Shown here in pieces: positions 44,979 through 56,540 of a DNA stretch of 64,000 nt (its first letter is position 1; every line of letters starts with the position of its first letter). The stretch covers positions 65,401,407 to 65,465,406 of the forward strand of contig OY978525.1 of NCBI GenBank assembly GCA_963854835.1, given 5' to 3'. Below the pieces are notes generated by a model. That model did no database searches. It worked only from the letters and a program-made list of their open reading frames with translations, and was not told the DNA's origin. The DNA is from Megamerina dolium. Lineage: Eukaryota; Arthropoda; Insecta; Diptera; Megamerinidae. Both the position numbers and the translations under genes were made by a program.

Positions 44979-46257
44979 AAGGGTTATCCATTTCACGGTT
45001 TCAAAAGTATAGGGCTAGAATTCGACATCTGTCAAACTGAGTTGTTAAAACAATTTCTTTCTTTTTCAGTTCAAAGTCTGACATTTGCGAAAATGGATCG
45101 CTTAACTATCGCACAACGCATTAAAATTGTAAAAACCTACTACAAAAATGGTGATTCTGCCACAGCCACATACCGTGCTTTAAGAGGAGATTATGGTTTA
45201 CATAATCGTCCAACTACGCAAGCAATTGGCAAAATTGTGAAGAAATATGAAGAGACTGGATCGGTTACAGATATTGTAAGGCCTGTGCATCATCGTTTCG
45301 CTCGTACCACCGAAAATATCGCTGCTGTAAGTGAAAGTGTTGCCGAAGACCCGAATGTGTCGATTCCTCGTCGTTCTCAGGAATTAGGACTGTCTTACGG
45401 CACATTATGGCGTATTTTGCATTTGGATCTACACCTACATCCATATAAAATCCAGCTCACACAACAACTGAAGCCAGCTGACCATTCACAACGTCGTAGA
45501 TACGTCGAATGGGTGCTTGAACAACAGGCGGTGGACGGCGATTTTTCGAACAAATTTTTCTTCAGCGACGAAGCACATTTCTCACTCGGTGGGTATGTTA
45601 ACAAACAAAATTGTCGTATTTGGGGTTCTGAGAATCCTCAAGTAATTGAAGAGAGGCCACTACATCTACAAAAAGTCACTGCTTGGTGCGCTCTTTGGTC
45701 CGGAGGTGTGATTGGACCTTACTTCTTCGAAAACGATGATGGAACGACTGTCACCGTCAATTCGGAGCGTTATGGTCATATGATAACCGACTTTTTTTTG
45801 CCTGCTATTGAAGAATACGCCTTAGAGAATATGTGGTTTCAACAAGACGATGCCACATGCTACATGCTTGCAAGAGAAATTTTCTGGCCGCGTAATTTCT
45901 CGTCGATATCAAGTGGCCACCAAGATCATGCGATTTGACACCGCGTGACTTTTTTTGTGGGGCTACGCGAAAGACCGTGTTTATGCAGATAATCCTTTAA
46001 CTCTTGAGCACCTAAAAACCAACATTCGTCACGTTATGGCTGAGGTACCGCCCAATATGTGTCAAAAAGTGGTCGAAAATTACCTCAAAAGAATCGATGC
46101 TTGCAACAATTCGCGTGGTGGTCATTTAAATGATGTAGTATTTCACACATAATGTCAACGTTCAAACTTTATAATAAAAAAGAAATATCATGATAAAAAA
46201 TATTTTATATGTGTTTTATTTACATTTACTTTTGAAACCGCAAAATGGATAACCCTT
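44979..46257 (+). mobile_element. Mariner-like element, copy 2 (both ends present)
   Basis: A 1279-bp element with ~31-bp terminal inverted repeats differing at two positions: AAGGGTTATCCATTTCACGG... at 44979-45009, and its complement ending ...GGATAACCCTT at 46227-46257. It is flanked by TA on both sides (44977-44978 and 46258-46259). Size, ends and target fit the mariner/Tc1 superfamily. The transposase inside is frameshifted, so it could move only with help from an intact relative. Confidence 0.93.
45093..46152 (+). pseudogene. Mariner-like transposase, copy 2, frameshifted
   Basis: The real start is ATG at 45093 (MDRLTIAQRIKIVKTYYKNG). An upstream extension to 44847 is only chance reading through the terminal repeat. 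The protein has helix-turn-helix motifs (residues ~1-110), FFSDEAHFSLGGYVN (first aspartate), LHLQKVTAWCALWSGGVIGP and WFQQDDATCY (second aspartate). A deletion and frameshift near 45875 put the last part (DLTPRDFFLWGYAKDRVY, third aspartate; 45955-46152) in another frame. The same lesion is in copy 1, so both derive from one defective source. Confidence 0.9.
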
Positions 46258-46259
46258 TA

Positions 46260-47220
46260 TGATATCTGTACAAGTGAAATTCTCTCGCTCTCTCTCTCTC
46301 TCTCTATTATGGAACGCACGAGATTGACATTTATTTGTAAAGTTCATTGCCCTACGATAATTCATTATATTGAATTTAAAATCGATCAGCTGTATTAGTA
46401 TGATACATATGTACATTACCCAGCATACGATAACGTTGTCTTGAAACATTGTTTTTTTCTCTGCACTTGCTCTGATTGAAGTTATTGAAAAATTTAACAA
46501 ATGAGTAGTTAAGTAGTAGTATATTTTCATACCTAGTTAATATTTATACATAAATTTAAAATATCTGAATTGTCTATTATCTTAATACTATGCGCAGATT
46601 TAATTGTAAATTAGTATGTCGTACTGACTCAAAATATATAATAGTAAATATGTAGGCGGTTGGGAGATGTTGTACTTTTTTTCTTCTTTTTGGTTCGAAT
46701 TCTCTGTAGTGTGCAAAATTACCAACTTCTTATTTGGGACTTAAGGTTTGCTAGTTTATTGTTTAATCTTAACAGTTGTGTTTAACGAACCTTCAAAGCT
46801 GAAGCTCCGGGACTACGCCAGTGCACATACGCCCAGCTGCTAAAGTACACATGTCCATATAGAAGATGATTATTTTTAATACCATTTATTGCATTCTAGC
46901 CACTGACTTATGCTCCCATAACAGAAAATGGCGCTCAACGTGGGGCCCATATAACAATACGTAGGCTCAATGATGTATATTCCTTCTTGAAATATCTGTC
47001 CGTCTGATATGCTGAGAGTTTACCTTTCATTTTGGAATTGCTGCTTGCAATGGCTTTATGGCTATGCAACTGACCAATGCAAGTGTAGATACTTTACTAT
47101 AATTTTGAATAAATTAACAGCAGAGTTTCTATCACATGTTGTGTGGTCTCGCCTCTTGCCTTCAGAACCTGAGGAGAGCATCAGAGAAATTCCCAGTTTT
47201 GTTAGAACATAATTCAGCCT
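46260..47220. other. Mostly featureless stretch with CT repeat and a PBS-like motif
   Basis: A CT microsatellite lies at 46286-46306. At 46929-46946, TGGCGCTCAACGTGGGGC resembles the primer-binding site found just inside many insect LTR retrotransposons and is preceded by CATAACA, a possible LTR end. No internal coding region follows in a supported frame. A possible coding trace at 47100-47210 could not be identified. Confidence 0.4.
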
Positions 47221-47234
47221 AGAGTGCCCTGTTA

Positions 47235-48110
47235 ATTATTCCGTAATGATTTACAAGTTGTTCTTCGTTAGATTCATACAGTCCTCGTAGCGTTTTAGGT
47301 TGTATGTCCCTAGCACTAGTTTGGAGTGGTTTAACTCCAGTAAGTTTTCCCAGTATATAACTCTTTGTATATCCTCTTCTTCCCAGATTATACGTGAGAT
47401 GTTACCCAATCCTAATCCACAAAATGGTTCTGGCCCTACAAATGGAGTTGATGCTCCTTTCCTGGCAAGCCTATCTGCTATTTCGGAACCCAGGATGTTC
47501 AGTTTTTCAATACACTCCATCACCAGTTTTGAATTAACTTGGTGAGATTTGAGTGCTTTGATAGCTGCCTGGCTGTCGCTCAGTATTGCTATACTGCGGT
47601 TCCGGTAATTCCGTTCGAGATTAAAGTGTGCACATCTATCTATCCCGTATACTTCCGCTTGAAAGATAGAGGTGTTCTTACCTAATGGTTCAGAGTATCT
47701 TTCCCTGGTCCGACTACACCTGCCCCGGCTCCATCGTCGGTGAATGAGCCGTAGGTGTACCATGTTACCATGTACTAGTTTATCTTGTATGCTTCTGATA
47801 TACCTTCCCAATGTTTTTTGTTACTTAGCTCAGTTTTAAAATGTTTCTTAAAGCTGAACGTTGGGAGTATATAGTTCGTTGCCATCGAGATTTCCGAAAG
47901 TTGCTCAGCGAGAAGTTCTATCTTCCTTCGGTTCAGACAACTACCAGTGCTGATGTTGTTCTCAGCTACCCTCAAAATCGCTCTCCTCGCTTGAGACTGG
48001 ATTTAGATATGAAGGGGTGTAAGATCCAAGAGTATCTCCATTGATGCTGTTGGACATTTTCGCATAGCTGCCGTAATACATACACATGCAAGACCTTGTA
48101 TCTTGCTAAC
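47235..48110 (-). pseudogene. I/LOA-type LINE relic: RT end and RNase H
   Basis: On the minus strand the linker AMRKCPTASMEILLDLTPLH (~48075-48015) is followed by ARRAILRVAENNISTGSCLN, then an RNase H domain with EPLGKNTSIFQAEVYGIDRC and ILSDSQAAIKALKSHQ (catalytic E and D regions). A deletion joins it to GSEIADRLARKGASTPFVG. It ends KRYEDCMNLTKNNL (47260). The first catalytic aspartate region (TDGS-like) is degraded. This family differs in detail from the relic at 28258-29620 but shares its layout. Confidence 0.8.
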
Positions 48111-48124
48111 GAGATGTAAATGTT

Positions 48125-50546
48125 GTAAGAGAAATGCAAACAGGAAAATTGGTAAGCGATTTTAAAATTATTGATTGTGGGGTCCGTCAATGTTGTGATA
48201 TTTGTTTGAAATGCAAATTTACAAAGAAACCTTTCAATGTGAAATCTAACAGCAAAACGACTGATATACTTGAATTAGTGCACACTGATATATGTGGTCC
48301 TAAGCAAACTCAAAGTCCGAGCGGAAATCGCTATTTTCATCGTTTATTGATGATTATAGTCGTTACACAGTTGTTTATCTTCTAAAGAACAAATCTGAAC
48401 TATTTCAAAAGCTGCGATCGTATGTTGAATTGGTTCGAAATAAGTTTGGAAAACTACTTAAAATTATACGATCTGATAATGGTTGTGAATACAAGTCGCG
48501 TGATGTTAAAGATTATATTGAGCGTAATGGCATACGTGCACAATTTACCGTACCTTATTGTCCTCAACAGAATGGAGGAAGAATCGTTCTCTTGTAGAGA
48601 TGGCCCGTAGTATGCTGGCAAATGCTGGTTTGACATACACGTATTGGGCGGAAGCTGTGAACACAGCGAATCACTTACAGAATCGTTTAATCTGTAGTGG
48701 TATTTCTTGTACTCCTTTTGAAAGATGGGAGGGACGAAAACCTGATATAAGCAAATTTCACATTTTTGGTTCAAAGGCTTATATTCTTATCCCAAAGGAA
48801 AAACGTCGTAAACTTGTTGATAAAGCACAACTAAGAACTTTTGTGGGTTATGATGAAAATTCGAAAGAGCTACGTTTCGTTGATACAAATACTAAAAGGA
48901 TTACGATTAGTAGAGATTATAAATTTGTTTTTCACAAGACGGTTGATGCTAAGAAAATTACTGAACAAGATTCAATTTTTGAAATAGATATGTCTATTAA
49001 ATCTGGTAATAAAGATGTTTTACTTCCTGATGGTACTACGCATGATGAAGAATTTTTGGATAAAGATGACGATATTAGATCAGATGTTTCAGAAAGTTCA
49101 TTTTGTAGTATTAATTCTGGCAATATTCCAATAACTGAAACAATTATCACGTCTAACGAAGCTAAAGTAAAGTAAGCATCAAAGGATATTGCTGATAATC
49201 CAATTATACAATCGCATGAGGTTCCAGATTTACGGAGGTCATCCAGAAATACTACGGGTATACCACCTTTGCGGTATTATGATGATATTTCTTTAGTAAA
49301 AGATGTTGAAACATTTGAGCCAAAGAGCTACAAGCAGGCAATTTCTTCTAAACAATCTCGTGAATGGAATTTGGCTATGGAGGAGGAGATGAATTCCTTG
49401 CATAAAAATCAAACAAACAAGGCTAATATTATTGGCTGTAAGTGGGTGTATAAGATTAAACGTGACTTAAATGGTAATTTAGAGGAGGTATAAAGCTCGT
49501 TTAGTTGCACAAGGCTTTACTCAAAAGTATGGTTGTGATTATGATGAAATATATGCACCTGTCCTTCGACAGTCAACATTTCATATACTATTATCCATTG
49601 CTGGCGAGAATAACATGCATGTTTCACATATGGATGCAAAATGTGCATTCTTAAATGGTTATATTAACGAATCTATCTATATGAAGCAACCTCCTGGCTT
49701 TATAGTTGATGATAGCAATCTCGTTTGTAAATTAAAAAGGAGTATTTACGGTTTGAGACAAGCAGCAAACGCATGGAATAAAGAGATAAACAATAGAAGG
49801 AGAATTTAAACAAAGCAAAAGTGATCCTTGTTTATATACCAAAATTATCAACGGGGAAGGAATATATATTGGCTTACGTTGATGATTTATCAATCAATTA
49901 GATCGATCAATTAGACATTTCATTGGAATTGAAGTTTTAAGAGATGGAAATAAATTTTTCATACGTCAAAAGGGGTATATTGAGAAAATTATTGACAATT
50001 TTGGTTTAAAGGATTCCAAAATTTCTAAATATCCTCTTGATCCATCATATGGTAAAACTGTATCCGAACTCTTACGAAATAATGAATTTTACCGAAGCTT
50101 AATTGATTCTTTGTTATATATATCAGTAAATACACGACCAGATATTTCAGCGAGTGTGGTAGTTTTAGTGCGTAAAACAAGTATGCCAACATATGCAGAC
50201 TTGACAGAATTAAAAAGGTTCGTAAAATATCTAAAAGAGATACAAAATTTGTATTTACAATTAAACAACGGTAAACATCAAGATGAAAAACTAATAGGAT
50301 ACGCTGATGCGAATTGGGCAGAATGTCGCACAGATCGAAAATCAAATTCGGGGTATATTTTCTTACTGAATGCAGGAATAGTAAGTTGGGCATGTAGAAA
50401 ACAAACTTGCGCTTCATTATCAACTACTGAAGCGTAGTCAGAAGCAGCAAAAGAAGCAGCGTGTATTTGTAATATATTGAATGATTTAAAATCATCCTGT
50501 AGTAATATATGAATATATGACAATCAAAGCTGTTTGAACCTAATTA
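48125..50546 (+). mobile_element. Copia (Ty1-copia) element, left part
   Basis: Plus-strand copia pol without its 5' LTR, gag and protease. It starts in the pre-integrase zinc region where the minus-strand LINE relic ends. It is interrupted at 50546 by the CR1-like LINE and continues at 55059 with the C-terminal residues, a polypurine tract and the start of a 3' LTR. Confidence 0.9.
48134..50540 (+). pseudogene. Copia pol (integrase, RT, RNase H), broken
   Basis: Segments in order: a zinc region with CDICLKC; integrase core with LVHTDICGP, RSDNGCEYKS and CPQQNGG, i.e. the D,D and partly E positions; C-terminal integrase region (48558-49175). The reverse transcriptase follows with GCKWVYKIKRD, LVAQGFTQKYGCDYDE, FLNGYINESIYMKQPPGF, LKRSIYGLRQA and LAYVDDLSI (catalytic YVDD near 49873). 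RNase H shows YADANWAECRTDRKSNSG and SWACRKQTCASLSTTEA. Lesions: frameshifts near 48345, 48590, 49490 and 49800, a TAA at 49173, and a TAG at 50435. The element is dead. Confidence 0.9.
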
Positions 50547-50917
50547 GTCGTCGTTGTAGTCGGACGTGTTTATTCTTTTTTTTTTTCTTTGAGTTTTAAT
50601 TTACAAACTAATTAATTGATTGAGTTGATCTAAAAGATTGATCATAAGAATCGTGCAATATTGTTGATCAGTTGTTGTATGGTGTGTCGTGAAAAAGAAA
50701 ACAAAGAAGCTATTAGTTGACGCACTTGCATTTGTGAAAAACATTAAACAAAACATTAAATATCCACATGAATACTAAATTAGCAACAACAGAACTAAAG
50801 AATCAATTTTAACGGTATCAACTATATATCATATTCTGTGTGTAGTTCTCCTCACTTTGTGCACTCTGAGTAATTGAAACTGTTGTTGTTATCTATTTTA
50901 CCTATCTGAGTTTGCTA

Positions 50918-51842
50918 ATGTCGCCATCTCCTAGACTGACGCGTCAGCAGCAGCTCGCTCATAAGGCGTACAGTAAATCTGTAAATTCGCCTAAACAGGA
51001 GATTAGCGGCAATGAAATAAACTCGGTCGCTGCACAACTTCATGGATTGGAAGTGCGATTGAATGCAAGTATTACAGAACAGATAAAACTACTTGAAGAT
51101 CGCCTTCTATCATATTCTGATAATTTGCATAAGAGTCTTGCTAGTGAATTGAGCAGTGCTGAGGGTAGACTTATGGACAAGGTGAAGAGTGAAATTGGTG
51201 CTATAAGTGACAAATTTAAAGAGTACGATAGTAAAATTTTTACACTTGAAAATAAGATTTGTGCTCTATCTACTCGGTGTGAGGAGTTGGCTAAGCAATT
51301 TACTGACAATAAAAACAACAATAGCAACAACAACGCTGTGGATCATTCGTCGGATGCCATACTCTTCGGATTGCCATTTTCTAAAGCCGAAAATCTCAAA
51401 GGCATTTTTAATTGTATCTGCCGGGCCATCGATTTCATGTCACCACAAATTAAGAACATATTTCGTGTTAAGCCTAAAGCCGATAATCAATTCACTAGTG
51501 GTTGTAAAGTTTTACACTCCTTTCGATCGTAATCAAGTCTTGAAGGCTTTTGGCGATTATAAGAGACAGTGGAAGAGGGCAGTGAATTTAAGATTGGCGG
51601 GGCTTGACTTGGAAAACGATGTGTTCCTACATGAAAGTCTTGATGTGGAGATTAGAAGGCTTTTGAATGCTGCGATTTCCCTTAAGCGTACCAAGACTAT
51701 CTTTAATGCTTTCACTTATCGTGGCTCTGTTCACATTCGACTGCAAAAGAATTCTGAATGTATACGCGTTGGTAGCGTGGAGTATTTGGAGAGAGCAGTT
51801 AGTTCTGGTGGATCTAAAGGTGCTGAAAATGTCAATAAATAG
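50918..51842 (+). pseudogene. CR1-like LINE ORF1, one frameshift
   Basis: The first ATG is at 50918 (MSPSPRLTRQQQLAHKAYSK). Residues ~30-140 are rich in heptad leucines and charged residues (LEVRLNASITEQIKLLEDRL), a likely coiled coil for trimer formation. After a frameshift at about 51510 the second half continues VVKFYTPFDRNQVLKAFGDY...GSVHIRLQKNSECIRV, an RNA-binding-like region, and ends at the TAG near 51842. Such proteins coat the LINE RNA in the cytoplasm. The coding sequence is otherwise intact. Confidence 0.75.
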
Positions 51843-51992
51843 CTTAATTATTACTACGTATTCTTGTTTGCATCTGTTGCATTCTTCATTCTTCTACCTA
51901 TATTCACTTTTACACTTTCGTTCATCTTCTGCTTTATGTCCTATCATTCTTTTTTCATTACTCTTAACTCCCTTAATACTACTTCTAAATAA

Positions 51993-52964
51993 ATGCTTAC
52001 TGTTTGCTGTTATCATCATTCTGGTGTTATGGTTGTGAATGAAATTGATTACAGCGCTGATGAAAGTCACAAAACCTTGATCAATATCATGTGTAGACGC
52101 CACAAGGGTCTTAAAATTGTACACTTCAATGCCTGGAGTCTTAATGATTGTGTAAAGTATGCATTTGAGGATTCCTTGGTTGACGTCATATGTGTTTCTG
52201 AAACGTGGTTTGAAAGTGATGTGAAGGATGAATACCTCAACTTAAGAAATTATAAACTATTTCGCAATGACAGGTGTGATAGAAGAGGTGGAGGTGTTGC
52301 AATCTATTGTAGATCTAGTCTAAATGTAAAGTTTTTGAATAAATCTAGTGGATCAGAGATAGAGTTCATAAATATAGAAATTTTTGATACTAGTACTAAA
52401 ATTTTTCTCTCCTGCGTCTATAACCCCAATCACAGCTTCTGTATTGACCCGTTGTTCACTTCCATTTCTAATTGTGTGATTGACTATGATCACTTTGTTC
52501 TATGTGGTGACTTTAATCTGAACCTTTTAACTAATAATAGTTACATTAAGCGATTTATTGATGGTTTATATGAGGTTGGTCTCAGCATTGTCAATACTTA
52601 TATCCCGACTAGATTTGCAAGCAACTCTCAACCTAGCTTACTTGACATATTTGTGGTATCTGATATCTCTTTGGTGTTATTATTTAATCAAATATCTTTT
52701 ATCTCTGATCATGACTTAATTTTTTGCACTTTGAATATTGGTCTTAGTCCAGTCGTCTCGGAGAACATGTTTGTCTATCGTGATTATAAATTCATTGATT
52801 TCACATCTCTGTACAATGACTTACTTGATACCGATTGGTCTACCTGTTGGTTCTTTAGTTCAGTTGATTATAAATTAAACTACTTTATTACTGAGCTTAC
52901 TAAACTATTTGACAAACATGTTCCTTTGAGAACTCGCCGTGTCCCTGGTTTACGCAAAATGTAA
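51993..52964 (+). CDS. CR1-like LINE ORF2, endonuclease part
   Basis: An open frame of 323 codons holding an AP-type endonuclease: VHFNAWSLNDCV (N), VICVSETWFESD (catalytic E), FVLCGDFNLNLLTN (D and N), PSLLDIFVVSD and FISDHDLIF (SDH). All hallmark residues are visible, so the nuclease may be intact. It would nick target DNA to prime reverse transcription. A frameshift at about 52945 separates it from the reverse transcriptase part: the expected PWFTQNVKLALKKR lies in another frame. Confidence 0.85.
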   Translation: MLTVCCYHHSGVMVVNEIDYSADESHKTLINIMCRRHKGLKIVHFNAWSLNDCVKYAFEDSLVDVICVSETWFESDVKDEYLNLRNYKLFRNDRCDRRGGGVAIYCRSSLNVKFLNKSSGSEIEFINIEIFDTSTKIFLSCVYNPNHSFCIDPLFTSISNCVIDYDHFVLCGDFNLNLLTNNSYIKRFIDGLYEVGLSIVNTYIPTRFASNSQPSLLDIFVVSDISLVLLFNQISFISDHDLIFCTLNIGLSPVVSENMFVYRDYKFIDFTSLYNDLLDTDWSTCWFFSSVDYKLNYFITELTKLFDKHVPLRTRRVPGLRKM

Positions 52965-52972
52965 AATTAGCA

Positions 52973-54799
52973 TTGAAGAAACGTCACAAAACTTACAATA
53001 AATGGAAAAAAAATCCAACTGAATGCAACCTTCTGGATTACAAAAGGGCAAGGAATGAAGCTACCTCTATGGTCAGGTTGTCGAAGAAGATGTTTTTTAG
53101 ATCGAAGCTTCAATCTTCATTACCGTCAAAACAGCTCTGGCACAATTTAAAAAGTATTGGTGTGTGTTGTAGTAACTCTGAAACATGTCGGATTGATCCC
53201 CAAGAACTCAATGACTTTTTTATTGTTAACACTGCTTCCAATTTGCCTAAGATTCTCCATCACAAAACGTATACCAAATTTCAAGACCGGTTTCAGTTTG
53301 ATGCTGTGTGTGAAATGGACGTTGCACGTTGTTTAAACAAAATTAAGTCTAATTTAGTCTAGTTCATTAAACTGGTATTGCCCTACGTATTGAGTCCTCT
53401 AACACATATTGTTAACCATTGTTTTACTTCCTCCTGTTTTCCAAAAATTTGGAAAATGGCTACAGTCATACCCATTGCAAAAAAATCCATGCCTTCAACA
53501 CCTGCTGATTTTCGTCCAATAAGCATACTGTCATGTTTATCAAAAGTCTGCGAGTCCCTCATGGCTGAGCAGATTTCCAGTCACATCAGTGGGTGTGGTC
53601 TCATATCTCCTCTTCAATCTGGTTTTCGCGCTGAACACAGTTGCTCCACCGCAGTAGTAAAAATTTTGGATGATATTAGAATACAGTATGACAAAGGGCA
53701 TTTGACTCTGTTGTGTCTCTTGGATTTCTCAAAAGCATTTGATAGTGTTAACCACTCTCTGCTGTGTATAAAGCTGAGACAATACTTCGAATTCTCGAAT
53801 ACTGCTGTTCGTTTGAAGGAAAGCTATTTAAAGAAGAGGTCTCAAAGGGTTAAAGTGGGTAATAATTATTCTGCTTTTAACAGGGTAACTAGTGGTGTAC
53901 CACAAGGCTCTGTTCTTGGGCCCCTTCTTTTCTCATTATTCTTAAATGATATTTTTACAGTCTGCAGTTATGTCAACATGCATGCATATGCTGATGACCT
54001 TCAACTTTACTTGTTAAACCCTATTGGTCTTGTTGAGGATTTGTGTTTTAGAGTTAATGAGGATCTTTGTTCTATTGGCGAGTGGGCGACTGTAAATTTG
54101 CTGAAGATGAACCCCTTGAAATCGAATGTTCTCCCAATTTCTAAAATATTTTACTCTCATGCTATTTCACCAATTTTTCTTAACGGAACCCAACTTGAAT
54201 TTGTGAGCAAGGTTAGGAATCTTGGTTTTATTATTAACTCTTCCCTTTCTTGTGAAGACCATATTAATAATGTGGTGAGTAAGTCGTATTCTGTTCTTCG
54301 TAACCTCAGAATGACTGCAGCATTTGTGCCATGTGAAACTAAACGAAAATTAATTCTCCAATTGCTGATCCCTATTTTAACATATTCTGATGTTGTTTAC
54401 AGTAAGCTGGATTCCAGGTCCTTGCAAAAATTACGTGTAACATTCAATAATGCTGTTCGTTACATTTACGGTTTAAAAAAGTTTGATCATGTCTCGGCCT
54501 ATAGTGGAAATATTCTTGGTGTTGATTTTTCTAATTATCTTGATGCTAGAAATTGCATCTTTTTATACAGACTTATCTACTCGCAGAGTCCAGCGTACTT
54601 GTATGATAAGCTTCAATTCTGTAGATCGGGTAGAGGCAGAAATCTTCTTATACCAAGTTTTAATTTCAAAAATTCTAGTAGGTTATTCTTCGTTAGCGCT
54701 GTTAGATTGTGGAATTCACTTCCGGTAAATATTAGAAATGCTGTTACTATGGCAAATTTTAAGCACCTAATTCTTCTACATTTCTCTAACAAACCTTAA
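52973..54799 (+). pseudogene. CR1-like LINE ORF2, reverse transcriptase part (one stop)
   Basis: One frame with a single TAG at 53360-53362. Before it comes the linker (KKRHKTYNKWKKNPTECN), after it an uninterrupted reverse transcriptase: ADFRPISILSCLSKVCES, LLDFSKAFDSVNHS (motif A), TSGVPQGSVLGPLLFSLF (motif B) and MHAYADDLQLYL (catalytic YADD). The thumb and C-terminal region run to SAVRLWNSLPVNIRN. The 473-residue part from 53378 has every catalytic residue. The family is CR1/Kiri-like by motif style (inference). Confidence 0.88.
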
Positions 54800-55058
54800 T
54801 GAAAATTTTTTTTTGTCTTTTCTCTCTCTCTCTCTGTCTTTCACACGCACTTTGTTTTCTTTTCTTTTTCTTTTCCCTTTTCCCTTTTCTCGACAGCCCT
54901 ATTTAGTTTTAAGCAATTACTTTATTCCTTTATTTTTTAAGCAATTTGTTGTTAATATCTTTGAAGTTGTTTTCATGTTTACTCTGCGCATGTAAAAGAT
55001 TATTATATGTTATATGTGAACTAAAATGGAATTAAATAAAATAAATAAAAAATAAAAA

Positions 55059-55365
55059 TAATTAAGGAGGAGCGTTTAAGCAATAGATCAAAACATATCG
55101 ACGCACGATTCCATTTTGTTAAGGATTTCGTGGACAAGCATATTATTTCATGCATATATTGCCCATCAGAAGAAATGCTGGCTGACCTGATGACAAATCC
55201 ACTATCTGCAACGAAACTGGAATATCTTAAGAGAAAATCCGGCATGGTCTGCAAATGAGGAAGAGTGTTAAATATATTGTTATACTTCTACTTTGCATTT
55301 GCATATACCTTGTTATATGTTTCTGAATCTAAGTAATCTAGTTTATATATTATTAGTTTATATTG
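55059..55365 (+). mobile_element. Copia element, right part and 3' LTR start
   Basis: Continues copia RNase H: KEERLSNRSKHIDARFHFVK, then IYCPSEEMLADLMTNPLSAT, the usual C-terminus. A purine tract AATGAGGAAGAG (55254-55265) is followed by TGTTAAATATATTG at 55266, the expected LTR start. The LTR seems cut off within ~100 bp where mariner-like sequence begins. Confidence 0.8.
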
Positions 55366-55369
55366 TTTC

Positions 55370-56105
55370 TACTGAAAATTTTCAATTCAATGAAGAACAT
55401 TGAACAATCAATATCAATTGTGAAGTCTTTCTCTAATAGTCCTGATGGAACACAATTCCTCTCATATTGGCCAAAGCTAGTCGCTTCTGGGCGATTGCCT
55501 CCTTCAATGTTGACAGTACAGGTCTGAATTAAGAGTTTGGTCGTAGGGGAGCAGTAGATGATTCCCTGCCAATCCCACCAAACACATAGCAAAACCTTCC
55601 TGACCGTCAATTCTGTCTTGGCCACCGTTTGCTCCTGCTCACCGCTATTCGACTACGACCATTTTCGCTTGACGTTGTCGTAAGTGACCAGTAACCTTCC
55701 GCTTCAGTAATGGATCCATTCGCAGATGGAAATTCGGTCCATGAGGTTTTTTGTTTTAACTCGTGTTACACCCATACATCGAACTTCTTTTTATATCCAG
55801 CTTTATTTAAATGGTTCCAAACTGTATTTTGTGCAATGTTTAGCTTCTGGGCAATAGAAACAATGCTTACATGACGGTCAGACTCGACGATTTTCAACAT
55901 TTTATCGACAATTGGCCTTCCAGAGCGTGGTGCATATTTGACATCAAAATTACCGGAACGGAATCCGCGAAACCAAAATTGCAAGTGATTGGCTGTTACA
56001 GTATCAGGACCATAGCACTATTCACATTTTCAGCCGCCTTGTGTCCATCTTTGACGCGTGCTCAAACACTACTGAGTCAAGCAATCACAAAACTGCCTGA
56101 AAAGC
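55370..56105 (-). pseudogene. Mariner (DD34D-type) transposase relic
   Basis: Minus-strand fragments of a second mariner family. The helix-turn-helix part (55984-55766) reads QFWFRGFRSGNFDVKYAPRS, then GRPIVDKMLKIVESDRHVS and TVWNHLNKAGYKKKFDVWV. The catalytic part (55625-55353) starts AKTELTVRKVLLCVWWDWQG (family VW-D-KG box, first catalytic D region) and then decays. The terminal repeats were not identified. It is unrelated in detail to the 41.7-46.3 kb mariner pair. Confidence 0.8.
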
Positions 56106-56109
56106 CTAT

Positions 56110-56540
56110 TTAGTACGAAATCCTATCATTTTAAAGCCATCTAGCGTAACCCGATCGCACTTATACAACGCGAGATACAGATTACTAAAGCCATCTGTTG
56201 GAAAAATAATGGAATTCCTTGACTACAAGCAAATAGTTCTTGTTACGCAAAGATCAAGAACAAATTCGCTTTGCTCTATTATTTAAATTGAACGGTAAAA
56301 ACCAATATGTGTGATATGGATAGATGCATATAACTTGTATTGAGGCAAGCATGTGTGAAAGGAGATAACAGAAAATCACATGTATACAAAAATGTTTGCA
56401 CAATTTTCCCAAGGCTCTTAATCAAGTGATAGCAAAAAGCAGGGACTATTAAAATGACACCCATGACCGTCATGTTACTAGGTTACGTGCTACATAGTTT
56501 GTTATTGAGGTAGGTGATGGGATAGGTTAGTGAAGTATCT
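56110..56540. other. No recognisable feature
   Basis: AT-rich; no coding relic supported. The 5' terminal repeat of the preceding mariner may lie here. Confidence 0.4.

Larger units (their letters stand above)
50547..55058 (+). mobile_element. CR1-like LINE, near full length, inserted in copia
   Basis: A 4.5-kb non-LTR element flanked by TAATTA at 50541-50546 and 55059-55064; removing it restores the copia frame (CLNLI then KEERLSNRSK). The 5' end GTCGTCGTTGTAGTCGGACGTG resembles the internal-promoter starts of insect LINEs and suggests full length. The 3' end is an AAATA-rich tail (55034-55058) after a TC-rich UTR. Two ORFs carry only three disabling lesions, so this is one of the younger insertions here. 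Confidence 0.9.

Noticed and set aside
44847..45092. N-terminal extension of the mariner transposase ORF
   Set aside because: It reads through the terminal inverted repeat and flanking DNA. The family start is the ATG at 45093.
51040..51333. 97-codon minus-strand ORF rich in leucine and serine
   Set aside because: Antisense of the CR1 ORF1 coiled-coil region.
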